Shown here: positions 52,435 to 60,024 of the stretch, in pieces
Layout of the letters: every line of letters starts with the position of its first letter
Position numbering within the stretch: position 1 is the stretch's first letter
Source: CAVSJO01 sp963728445
GTDB lineage: Bacteria; Gemmatimonadota; Gemmatimonadetes; Longimicrobiales; RSA9
Reading direction: 5' to 3'
Assembly: GCA_963728445.1 (NCBI GenBank)
Contig: CAVSJO010000004.1
Coordinates: 372,001 to 436,000, forward strand
DNA: 64,000 nt
Notes under the pieces: model-generated
Database searches by the model: none
The model's input: the letters and a program-made list of their open reading frames with translations, nothing else
Told to the model about the DNA's origin: nothing
Position numbers and translations under genes: made by a program

Positions 52435-54146
52435 CACGGGATACTCCCGGGCAAAGGGTCGGACACGTGACACGCGTAGCATATCACGGGATTCTTCTTC
52501 TTCGCGAGCGCGGCGTCGAAGCCGCGCCCGTGGGGATTGACCTGGAACGACCCGACCTGGGAGTGACACTGGAGGCAGTCCCTCTGCCGGTGGCAGCTGG
52601 CGCAGCTCTCCAGGCCCTGGCGGGCGGCCTGGCCGTGGCGGAGCAGCCAGAGGGGCTCCGCGTCGTGGAAGCCGGGGCCGAGTCGCCCGACGGATTCCAT
52701 GCCCTGCTGCACGTGGCAGTCACGGCAGAAGACCGCGACCTGGTGGCAGTTCGAGCATTCGAGGCGGCGCCCCCAGGCGTCCGCGGCGTGCCGGCCGATG
52801 TAGTCTGACGGGTGGAACCCGGCGCGGCCGGTCTCCCGGGCAGGCGCCCGGAGGGCCGCCGGCTTCACGGCAGCGGCCGGCGTCGCCTGGCTCACCTGCG
52901 CCGCCGCGTGGCAGTCCGTGCAGAACCGCTGCGTGTGGCAGGTCGTGCAGGTGCCCGGGCTCGCCCCGGCGAGAGCGGCGTGGTTGGTTCCGAAAGTCGG
53001 GGCGGAGTGGCTGCGCGGCATGGTCCGGTGCAGCTCGACGCCGGGCGCCCCGGTCTCGGAACGCGCGGGCAGCGCGGCGACGACGGCGGGAACCGCGCCT
53101 GCGTGGCAGGTTTCGCACCCGGTCCGGGTGTGGCACGTCCCGCACGCCTGGACGCTGGCCTGGGAGCCATGCCGCCCGATCCAGTCGGCCTTCTCGTGGC
53201 TCGGCGGCACCGGGTAGCGGGCCGCGTACGCGGGCAGTGCCATGGAGGCCGGCGCCACAGGGATCCGGGCGATGACCGGGTTGCTCGCCGCATCGACGTG
53301 GCAGCTCGTGCAACGCTGGCGCACGTGGCACGTCCCGCAGGCCTGGACGCTGGCCTGGGAGCCATGCCGCTCGATCCAGCCCGGGGTCTCGTGGCTCGGC
53401 GGCACCGGGTAGTGGGCCGCGTACGCCGGCAGCGCCATGGAGTCCGGCGCCACGGGCATCTCACCAATGACAGGGTTGCTCGCGGCGTCGACGTGGCAGC
53501 TCGTGCAACGCTGGCGTACGTGACACGTCGCGCAGCGCGCGGCATTCGAGCCCGCCTCCCGCCCGTGGAGCGACGCGAGGAAGTCCCCCGTCCCATGGTC
53601 CGCCGGGCGCGGGAGCTCGACGACCTGCTCCTTCGAAAACCCGCTCTGCGCCATGGGCACGTGGCAACGCGTGCACTCGGCGTCGGCGAAGTGGCTAGTG
53701 GCCTGATGGGCGTGGCACGACAGACAGTTCCCCACCACCGCCGGTCGAACCGCCATGCGGGGCGCGCCCTCCTCCGTGTGGCAGGAGCTGCAAGCGAGCG
53801 TCGTGTCCGTCAGGCCCTGGGCGTGAGCGGGGTGCCGGAACTTCAGGTTGCTCGCCGGCAGCGTCGGAACGGTATAGTCGACCCGCTTCCGCTGGTCACC
53901 GTCATGGCAGCGCGCGCACAGCTCCGGCGCCGGGAAGGCCGCCGCCATGTCGCCCGTCGGGATGCCTTCGTGGCAGCCGGTGCACACGGGGAAGAGATTC
54001 GCGTGGCGCTCGTGGGGGAACGCCGGCGCGGACCGGGGCCCTCCCAGGGCGCCGCCCTGACTCGCGAGGAAGGCCAGCGCCGAGAGGGCGACGACGGCCG
54101 CCCCTCCGGCGACGAGGACGAGGGCGCGACGTCGCCGGCCGATCAT
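52434..54146 (-). CDS. Membrane-anchored multihaem c-type cytochrome with 18 CxxCH motifs
   Basis: 570 residues. An uncleaved N-terminal helix (about 8-29) follows a basic MIGRRRR start, placing the rest in the periplasm. Eighteen CxxCH haem-binding motifs can be counted, many in close pairs (CHVRQRCTSCHVD, CHTRTGCETCH, CHRQRDCLQCH). A 65-residue unit with two motifs is tandemly duplicated in the middle. The pairing suggests a wire-like chain of haems. GGGAGG precedes the ATG at 54146, which overlaps the barrel gene's stop (ATGA). It probably carries electrons across the periplasm between the membrane pool and the outer-membrane components; no close named family was recognised. Confidence 0.9.
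   Translation of the reverse strand: MIGRRRRALVLVAGGAAVVALSALAFLASQGGALGGPRSAPAFPHERHANLFPVCTGCHEGIPTGDMAAAFPAPELCARCHDGDQRKRVDYTVPTLPASNLKFRHPAHAQGLTDTTLACSSCHTEEGAPRMAVRPAVVGNCLSCHAHQATSHFADAECTRCHVPMAQSGFSKEQVVELPRPADHGTGDFLASLHGREAGSNAARCATCHVRQRCTSCHVDAASNPVIGEMPVAPDSMALPAYAAHYPVPPSHETPGWIERHGSQASVQACGTCHVRQRCTSCHVDAASNPVIARIPVAPASMALPAYAARYPVPPSHEKADWIGRHGSQASVQACGTCHTRTGCETCHAGAVPAVVAALPARSETGAPGVELHRTMPRSHSAPTFGTNHAALAGASPGTCTTCHTQRFCTDCHAAAQVSQATPAAAVKPAALRAPARETGRAGFHPSDYIGRHAADAWGRRLECSNCHQVAVFCRDCHVQQGMESVGRLGPGFHDAEPLWLLRHGQAARQGLESCASCHRQRDCLQCHSQVGSFQVNPHGRGFDAALAKKKNPVICYACHVSDPLPGSIP
53146..53535. repeat. In-frame 195-bp tandem duplication inside the 18-haem cytochrome
   Basis: Two full 65-codon units (each beginning near the C-x-TCHVRQRCTSCHVDAASNPVI segment and ending HGSQASVQ) followed by the start of a third. 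The units are nearly identical at DNA level, which indicates a recent duplication that added two haems. Confidence 0.85.
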
Positions 54147-55693
54147 CGTGCACCTCCCGCGGGGACGATCCCGGGGTCGCTGCCAATGGGAATGGTGAGG
54201 CCCGCCCAGGCGCGGAGCTGATTCCAGTCGGTGGCGCCCGGGCGGTTCCGGAACGTGTTCCGGTACAGTGCCGCGCCAGCGTCCACGCTCGAGCCGTAGA
54301 GCAGCGGCGCGCGGCCCGAGAGCCCGGCGCCCCACACCGCACCCTCCCCGACGCGGAACTCCTCGAACTGCTGGAACGCCGTACCGTAGGCCGTGAGAGA
54401 GACGTCCTGCCGCGGCGACCAGCGGACCGAGACCTCGCCGTTGTTCAGCGCTGCGCCGAAGCCCCGCTCGAGACGGTAGGATCCGTCAACGGACCAGTCG
54501 CCGGGGGGGGCCCAGCGGGCACCGGCGCCGTAGCGGGTCGCGTGGTCCTCCAGGGGCCGGAACACGACCGGCGCCTCGGCGTCCTGGTACGAGCGCAAGC
54601 CCGCCGAGCCCCACACCGAGACGCCGCGGCCCACGCTCCAGGTGCCCGTCAGCTCGCCCTCGTAGTAGGCGACGGGGCTGAAGAACCCCCAGATGGTCCA
54701 CAGGTCGAAGTAGGGCTTGTAACGCCGGCCGGTCAGATCGAAGGCGAGGCGCCCGTGATCGACCGGGGCGTGAAGCGTCGCCCGCGCCTTGCCGACCTCG
54801 CCGAAGGCGAAGTCGTAGTCCATGCTCGCAGTGAGGGAGGCGCCCAGGGGCAGGTACGCCCACCCCTCGATGGCGCCGCGCTCCGAAACGAGGGAGCTGC
54901 GGTCCGCCAGGATCTCGCGCTGGTAGCGAACGGAGAGTCCCGCCGCCGGCGTCGCCCGGAGCTCCGCGGCGCCGCCGAGGAGCCAGCGGGTCCGGTCGGG
55001 AACGAAGTCCTCCACCCCCCGTAGCGCCTCGTTGGCGGGCTCGTAGAGTCCGCGGGCGAGGCTGCGTCCGCCGTAGCCCTCCACGCGCAACCACGTCAGG
55101 GGGTCGACGACGACGTCGGCTCCATCGTAGCTCGCGAAGCCGAGTCCCGAGAGCGTCTGCTGCCGACCGAGCCGGACGCGGTAGACGCCGCGGTTCAGCT
55201 CGAGATAGGCGAGGATGGCGTCGAACGCGTCGTCGCTGCGGGGCCACGTGAAGTCCCCCGCCACGTCGGCCCGGGCACGGAGAAGCGCGGTCGCGCTCAG
55301 TCCCTGCATGCCCAGCCCCCAGGCGGTCACGCTGAGGTCCTGGGTCAGTGTCGTGGCCGACTGCTCGTCGGCCGAGTTGTAGTATATGCAGCTTACGCCG
55401 CTCACGCAGTAGACCGTCCGACCCTGGTACGTGGTCGAGCCGTCCGGCGCCGTCGTCACGAGCTCGAGGGGCACCGAATCCTGGACCAGCGGACGAACCT
55501 CCACGTAGCGAGCGGTCGTGAGCGCGTGGCCGCGCACGCCCTGGGCGGCGAGGGGGGCGGCCGCGAGAACGAGTGCGGCCGCGGCTGCCGCGGCTCCCGA
55601 CGCCAGCCGGCGAGCCGGGACGGGGATCACGCCCTTCCGGTCGAGCCACGCAGTAGCGAGGCTCCGCGGCGGGTGACAGTCGGTCCAGATCAT
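54143..55693 (-). CDS. Outer-membrane beta-barrel protein between the two cytochrome genes
   Basis: 516 residues from the ATG at 55693, which has GAGGG eight bases upstream. A GTG at 55630 would begin directly at a textbook signal peptide (IPVPARRLASGAAAAAAALVLAAAPLAAQG) and is the main alternative. The mature part is a long series of amphipathic beta strands (VYRVRLGRQQTLSGLGFASYDGADVVVDPLTWLRVEGYGG ... WSVDGSYRLERGFGAALNNGEVSVRWSPRQDVSLTAYGTAFQQFEEFRVG). It has one CxxxxxC pair near residue 95. It looks like a porin-type barrel and could play the MtrB/PioB-like sheath role for a cytochrome, but no sequence match to those families can be claimed. Confidence 0.75.
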   Translation of the reverse strand: MIWTDCHPPRSLATAWLDRKGVIPVPARRLASGAAAAAAALVLAAAPLAAQGVRGHALTTARYVEVRPLVQDSVPLELVTTAPDGSTTYQGRTVYCVSGVSCIYYNSADEQSATTLTQDLSVTAWGLGMQGLSATALLRARADVAGDFTWPRSDDAFDAILAYLELNRGVYRVRLGRQQTLSGLGFASYDGADVVVDPLTWLRVEGYGGRSLARGLYEPANEALRGVEDFVPDRTRWLLGGAAELRATPAAGLSVRYQREILADRSSLVSERGAIEGWAYLPLGASLTASMDYDFAFGEVGKARATLHAPVDHGRLAFDLTGRRYKPYFDLWTIWGFFSPVAYYEGELTGTWSVGRGVSVWGSAGLRSYQDAEAPVVFRPLEDHATRYGAGARWAPPGDWSVDGSYRLERGFGAALNNGEVSVRWSPRQDVSLTAYGTAFQQFEEFRVGEGAVWGAGLSGRAPLLYGSSVDAGAALYRNTFRNRPGATDWNQLRAWAGLTIPIGSDPGIVPAGGAR

Positions 55694-55770
55694 CCGGACC
55701 CTCTCCCTCCAGCGGCCATGGCCACCGCCGCGTTCGCGACGGTGGCCATGGCAGTACGGGTGAATCTCAT
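55690..55770 (-). CDS. Possible 26-residue leader peptide upstream of the barrel gene
   Basis: A short frame (MRFTRTAMATVANAAVAMAAGGRGSG) ends in a TGA that overlaps the ATG of the barrel gene (ATGA), the same coupling used throughout the window. It resembles a signal peptide without a mature protein. It lacks a clear ribosome-binding site, and a strong hairpin lies inside it. It could be a translated attenuator or chance. Confidence 0.3.
   Translation of the reverse strand: MRFTRTAMATVANAAVAMAAGGRGSG
55715..55752. promoter_or_regulatory. Perfect 13-bp inverted repeat before the barrel gene
   Basis: GCCATGGCCACCG and its exact complement are separated by 12 bases, in the 130-bp gap between the lipoprotein cytochrome and the barrel gene. 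There is no U-tract, so it is more likely an RNA stability, processing or translational control element than a terminator. Confidence 0.55.
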
Positions 55771-55823
55771 GGTCAGCATGCGGCGATCACGGCCGGATTC
55801 GAGATCCAGTTTCGCGATCAACG

Positions 55824-57284
55824 TCAATGCTGTTGGAGCGTGTTTTCCAGCACCACGTTACCGGACGGCGTCACATTGTAGTCCTTCGCGACCTGCTTGA
55901 TGGTGCTCGTCAGCAGGGCCTCGAGGAGGAATGGGTTGTGGACGGCCGAGCCGGGATAGACGGCCAGGTCGTAGTTGAAGGCGGCGCCCTCGGCGGTAGT
56001 GTAGACGCCGTCGCTCGTGTTGAAGGGACCGCAGCCGGACGACCGGCAGGTGTTCCAGTTGGGCTGCACCTTCTCGAGCGTGGCGGCGAGCTCCTCGGCG
56101 AGGGTCTCGATGCGCAGCTCGGCGGTGGCCTTGAGCGAACGAGCGACCTGCTCGCTGCCGTGGCAGCCGCTGTTCACGCAGGTGCGGAAGGTCCGCTGCT
56201 CCGAGCTGCAGTCGCCCGCGGTGGGCGCTCCGTTCTCGTCCAGACATGGAATCGCCTGGAAGAGGTGGCCCGTCGCGTGGATCACGAAGTTGCCACTCTC
56301 GTCCGTGACGTCGAAGCCCTGGACGTGGCAGCCCGCGCACAGCTTCGGGTTGGCTTCCGACCCGTGGGTGGCGACGATCGCGCCCCCCGGGAACTCCATG
56401 TTCGGCGGCCACCAGCCGGCGTAGCCCAGCAGCACCGGGCCCTCGGGCGAGTGCGCGCCGCGGAACGTCGACGGGTCAGGCGTGCCACGCTTGTGGTGGC
56501 ACTTCATGCACAGGTTGCCCTCCTCCGACGGCTCGTCCACCGCGAATCGGAGCTGACCCTCGTGGATCTTGTCGTGCGGGTCATGGCAGACCGCGCAGAC
56601 GATGGGCTCGTGATCCTTGCCGGGCCCCAGATCGGCCTTCTCCTTGTAATTCGCGTTGACGCCCCATGCGGCGAGGGCGCCCTCGGCCGTGTGGCAGCCG
56701 TTGCACGACGTGTTGTCGACGACGTGGCTGTCCTCGAGATGCGCGTGGGCCGACTGCGACCACTCCTCGACGAAGGGGTGATGCGTGCCCTGATGGCACT
56801 CACCGCAGCCCTGCGTCAGGTCGAGCCCGACGCTGATGGGTGCCAATGGCTTCTCGGAACGATCCGGCGTCGTGACGTGATCGAGACCAGGACCATGGCA
56901 GGCCTCGCACTGCACGTCCTGGTACCGCTCGTCCGGGGTCGCGACCCAGCCGGCGGGGTTGTCGGCAGCGTTGCCGTTGCCGTTCACGGTATGACACCCC
57001 TCGCAGGTGGCGGAAGCATGCCCGCTCGCCTGGAGGTCGGCCCACGCTGTCGAGTGGACCGTCGTCTCCCACTCGGCCTGCTGGCCGACGTGGCAGTTGC
57101 CGCATACGGTGAGCTTCGCCGAGACGTCGGTGTATCCGACGAAGTTGGCGGCTTCCGCGGGCGGCGTCTCGAACAGGGAGCGATCCCGGTAGACCACCTT
57201 CTCGGAGACGCAGCCGCTCATCAACGCGGCCACGGCGATGGGGGTCGCCAGAAGCGCCAGCCTGCTTGGACGGGGTATGCCCAT
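55824..57284 (-). CDS. Multihaem c-type cytochrome lipoprotein (eight CxxCH plus one CX4CH)
   Basis: 486 residues. A signal peptide ends in the lipobox LMSGC, with C25 as the lipid-anchored residue. Eight CxxCH motifs can be read (CGNCH, CEGCH, CEACH, CGECH, CNGCH, CAVCH, CMKCH, CAGCH), plus a non-standard C-x4-CH (CVNSGCH). The N-terminal half has the cytochrome c554/NrfB-like pattern TVHSTAWADLQASGHASATCEGCH and WSQSAHAH. The last 130 residues have no haem motif and appear helical (VARSLKATAELRIETLAEELAATLEKV). GGAGGG precedes the ATG. It is first in a four-gene operon and probably sits at the outer membrane. Confidence 0.9.
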   Translation of the reverse strand: MGIPRPSRLALLATPIAVAALMSGCVSEKVVYRDRSLFETPPAEAANFVGYTDVSAKLTVCGNCHVGQQAEWETTVHSTAWADLQASGHASATCEGCHTVNGNGNAADNPAGWVATPDERYQDVQCEACHGPGLDHVTTPDRSEKPLAPISVGLDLTQGCGECHQGTHHPFVEEWSQSAHAHLEDSHVVDNTSCNGCHTAEGALAAWGVNANYKEKADLGPGKDHEPIVCAVCHDPHDKIHEGQLRFAVDEPSEEGNLCMKCHHKRGTPDPSTFRGAHSPEGPVLLGYAGWWPPNMEFPGGAIVATHGSEANPKLCAGCHVQGFDVTDESGNFVIHATGHLFQAIPCLDENGAPTAGDCSSEQRTFRTCVNSGCHGSEQVARSLKATAELRIETLAEELAATLEKVQPNWNTCRSSGCGPFNTSDGVYTTAEGAAFNYDLAVYPGSAVHNPFLLEALLTSTIKQVAKDYNVTPSGNVVLENTLQQH

Positions 57285-57505
57285 TTAGTCCCTCCGAACA
57301 TCCTCACTGTGAATCCCGAACTTCATCCGGGCCTACCTCTTTCTTCCATTACCGCCGGCCGGAGAGGCGGCCGTTCCGGCGGGGCGCATCGGTTCACGTT
57401 GAATTCGTCGATCCTCCTGTTCTCGTGCTGAAAACTCCACCTCCCGACCCCTCATCACTATCAAGCATTCGCCGCGACATCTGTCGCCGATCCCATTACG
57501 CGGGG

Positions 57506-57520
57506 TAGTGGGTTTCCCCA
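57506..57520 (-). promoter_or_regulatory. Candidate regulator box upstream of the cytochrome operon
   Basis: On the minus strand TGGGGAAACCCACTA, 222 bp upstream of the cytochrome ATG at 57284 and just after the hypE stop. It closely resembles the boxes at 24504, 24448 and 20641. The rest of the 245-bp gap shows no gene; a TAATGG -10-like hexamer lies seven bases downstream, but no confident promoter was found. Confidence 0.35.
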
Positions 57521-57529
57521 CCTTTCCCG

Positions 57530-58609
57530 TCAGCAGATCCGGGGCAGCTGATCGCCCGGGAGCATGTCCACCACGCGGGAACCGCCGAGGCCCGTCCGCG
57601 CCACCACCATGCCGGGGTGTGTCTCGACGACGGAGCCGATCCGCGTCGCGCCGGCCCCGAGGGGGCTCGAACGGAGGCGCTCCAGCGCCGCGTCCGCGTA
57701 CGCGCCGTCGACGAAGGCCACGAGCACGCCCTCGTTCGCGACGTAGAGAGGATCGAGCCCCAGCATCTCGCACGCGGCGGCGACGGGGCCGGGGACGGGC
57801 AGCAGGTGCTCCTCGAGCTCGATCCCGACGTTCGAGGCCGCTGCGATTTCGTTCAGTGTGCTGGCCGCGCCCCCGCGGGTAGGGTCCCGGAGCACGCGCA
57901 CCGATCCCCGGGGCAGCTCCCTGAGCAGCCGCACCAGCGGCCACAGCGACGCCGTGTCGCTCTCGATCTCGATCTCGAATTCCAGCCCTTCCCTGCGCGC
58001 CATGACGGCCATCCCGTGGCAGCCCAGCGGCCCGCTCACGAGCACGGCGTCACCGGGGCGTGCGAGGTCCGGGGCCGGTCGAAAGTCACCGCCCAGCAGC
58101 CCGATCCCCGTGGTGTTCACGAAGAGGCCGTCGGCCTTGCCCCGCTCCACCACCTTGGTGTCGCCGGTGACGAGCTCGACACCCGCCTCGCCGGCGCAGC
58201 GCGCCATCGTGTCCAGGACCCGCCCGAGCACGTCGAATGGCAGCCCCTCCTCGAGGATGAAGCCGGCAGTGATGTAGCGCGGCTCGGCGCCCATCATGGC
58301 CAGGTCGTTGACGGTCCCATGCACGGCGAGGGCGCCGATGTCGCCTCCGGGGAACTCGAGGGGACGCACCACGAACGTGTCGGTGGAGACGGCGATCTGT
58401 CCCCCGTGGATCGTGAGGACGGCGGCGTCCCCGAGCGCATCGAGGGCCGCGTTCCCGAAGCGCGGAAGAAACTGTTCGGCGATGAGCCGCGCGCTGAGCT
58501 TTCCGCCCGAGCCGTGGCCGAGGACGACCCGGTCGCCCGGGGCGATCGGCGCCGGGCAGACGGGACCGTTCGCGAGGGTAGGGCCGGCCATGTCGGTCCT
58601 GACGCTCAT
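57530..58609 (-). CDS. hypE: [NiFe]-hydrogenase maturation protein HypE
   Basis: 359 residues. PurM-like ATP-binding domains carry LGHGSGGKLSARLI, STDTFVVRPLEFPGGDIGALAVHGTVNDLAMMGAEP, VTGDTKVV and DPTRGGAASTLNEIA. The protein ends in PRIC, the C-terminal cysteine that accepts a carbamoyl group from HypF and is dehydrated to a thiocyanate. It thereby supplies the cyanide ligands of the active-site iron. The ATG overlaps the hypD stop (ATGA). It is the last gene of the hyp run. Confidence 0.97.
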   Translation of the reverse strand: MSVRTDMAGPTLANGPVCPAPIAPGDRVVLGHGSGGKLSARLIAEQFLPRFGNAALDALGDAAVLTIHGGQIAVSTDTFVVRPLEFPGGDIGALAVHGTVNDLAMMGAEPRYITAGFILEEGLPFDVLGRVLDTMARCAGEAGVELVTGDTKVVERGKADGLFVNTTGIGLLGGDFRPAPDLARPGDAVLVSGPLGCHGMAVMARREGLEFEIEIESDTASLWPLVRLLRELPRGSVRVLRDPTRGGAASTLNEIAAASNVGIELEEHLLPVPGPVAAACEMLGLDPLYVANEGVLVAFVDGAYADAALERLRSSPLGAGATRIGSVVETHPGMVVARTGLGGSRVVDMLPGDQLPRIC

Positions 58610-59736
58610 GGTCCGCCTCCCGCGGCCACCGCCGCGCCTGCGTCCACGTCCCGGAAGCGGCCGTAGTTGTAGTAGGCGGCGCAGGCGCCTTCGGACGAGA
58701 CCATCGGCGCGCCGAGCGGGTGATCTGGCGTGCAGGCGGTCCCGAACGCCGGGCACTGGAAAGGCTTGAGCTGGCCGGTGAGCACCTCCCCGGCGCGGCA
58801 CTCCGTCGGCTCCGTCGCCCGGATTCCGGCCAGCTCGAACTTCCGCTCGGCGTCCCAGGCCGCGAACTCCTCCCGCAGCCCCAGCCCGCTGCCGGGGATC
58901 ATGCCGATCCCCCTCCACTGCCGATCGACGATCGTGAAGACCTTCTCCACCAGATCCTGAGCGGGCCGGTTCCCCTCCCTGCGCACGGACCGCACGTACT
59001 GGTTCTCCACCTCCGCCCGGCCGGCCTCGAGCTGGCGCACGGCCATCCACATCCCCTCCAGGATGTCCAGCGGCTCGAACCCCGTGACGATGACAGGAAC
59101 ACGGTAGCGCTCGGCGATGGGCTCGTACTCGCGCCACCCCATGATCGCGCACACGTGTCCGGCGGCGAGGAAGCCCTGGACGCGGTTGTCCGGTGACTCG
59201 AGGATGGCCGTCATGGCCGGGGGCACCGTGACGTGGGAGACGAGGACGCTGAAGTTCGACACGCCCAGCTCCCGGGCGCGCCAGACCGCCATTGCGTTCG
59301 CGGGCGCGGTGGTCTCGAAGCCGACCGCGAAAAACACGACCTCCTGGTCTGGATTGTTCCTCGCCAGCTCCAGGGCGTCAAGGGGACTGTAGACGACGCG
59401 GACTTCGCCTCCTCGGGCACGCACCTGGAAAAGGTCGCACTCGCTGCCGGGGACGCGCAGCATGTCGCCGAAGGAAGTGAAGATCACATCGGGCTGGGCC
59501 GCGAGGTGCAGCGCGCGATCGATCTGCTCGAGCGGCGTGACGCACACGGGGCAGCCGGGCCCGTGGATCATCTCGATGGCGTCGCCCAGCAGCTCGTCGA
59601 GTCCCTGCTTCACGATGGTGTGGGTCTGGCCGCCGCAGACCTCCATCAGCGTCCAGCGGCGCGTGGCGATCCGCAGGATGCGGTCGACCAGCGCCCGGGC
59701 GAGCGTCGGGTCGCGGTATTCGGAGAGGTACTTCAT
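58606..59736 (-). CDS. hypD: [NiFe]-hydrogenase maturation protein HypD
   Basis: 376 residues. Signatures include MEVCGGQTHTIVKQGLDELL, the redox/iron-binding HGPGCPVCVTPLEQID, FFAVGFETTAPANAMAVW, and the C-terminal [4Fe-4S] ligand region with Cys in ECRAGEVL, FQCPAFGTACTPDHPLG and GACAAYYNYGRF. HypD with HypC forms the scaffold on which the Fe(CN)2CO group is assembled. The ATG overlaps the hypC stop (ATGA). Confidence 0.97.
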   Translation of the reverse strand: MKYLSEYRDPTLARALVDRILRIATRRWTLMEVCGGQTHTIVKQGLDELLGDAIEMIHGPGCPVCVTPLEQIDRALHLAAQPDVIFTSFGDMLRVPGSECDLFQVRARGGEVRVVYSPLDALELARNNPDQEVVFFAVGFETTAPANAMAVWRARELGVSNFSVLVSHVTVPPAMTAILESPDNRVQGFLAAGHVCAIMGWREYEPIAERYRVPVIVTGFEPLDILEGMWMAVRQLEAGRAEVENQYVRSVRREGNRPAQDLVEKVFTIVDRQWRGIGMIPGSGLGLREEFAAWDAERKFELAGIRATEPTECRAGEVLTGQLKPFQCPAFGTACTPDHPLGAPMVSSEGACAAYYNYGRFRDVDAGAAVAAGGGP

Positions 59737-60020
59737 GACGTCCCCACGCCGCCGGCGTTGTCGGCCACCTCGGCGAGCCAGTCGAGCTCGTCGAGCTGGC
59801 TCATCTCCCGGAGCACCTCGTACGTCCGGCGTGCCTCCTCCTCGTCGACCTTCGTGATGGCGAAGCCGACGTGGATGATGGCGTAGTCTCCGACGGAAAC
59901 CTCGTCGGCGACGTAGGAGAGGCAGACCTCACGGCGCACGCCGCCGAAATCCACGACGCCCATGGGGAGACCCTCGCTGTCGCGGATCTCGACGATCCGA
60001 CCGGGAATTCCCAGACACAT
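59733..60020 (-). CDS. hypC: [NiFe]-hydrogenase maturation chaperone HypC
   Basis: 95 residues. It begins MCLGIPGRIV with the essential Cys2, followed by VDFGGVRREVCLSYV and VGDYAIIHVGFAITKVDEEEARRTYEVL, all HypC hallmarks. It carries the iron group from HypD to the hydrogenase large subunit. The ATG at 60020 lies four bases after the hypF stop. The frame upstream has no hyp homology. Confidence 0.97.
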   Translation of the reverse strand: MCLGIPGRIVEIRDSEGLPMGVVDFGGVRREVCLSYVADEVSVGDYAIIHVGFAITKVDEEEARRTYEVLREMSQLDELDWLAEVADNAGGVGTS

Positions 60021-60024
60021 GGGG

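Noticed and set aside
57509..57520. Terminator for hypE formed by GTGGG-TTTC-CCCAC.
   Set aside because: The stem is only five bases with no U-run; it coincides with the candidate regulator box instead.
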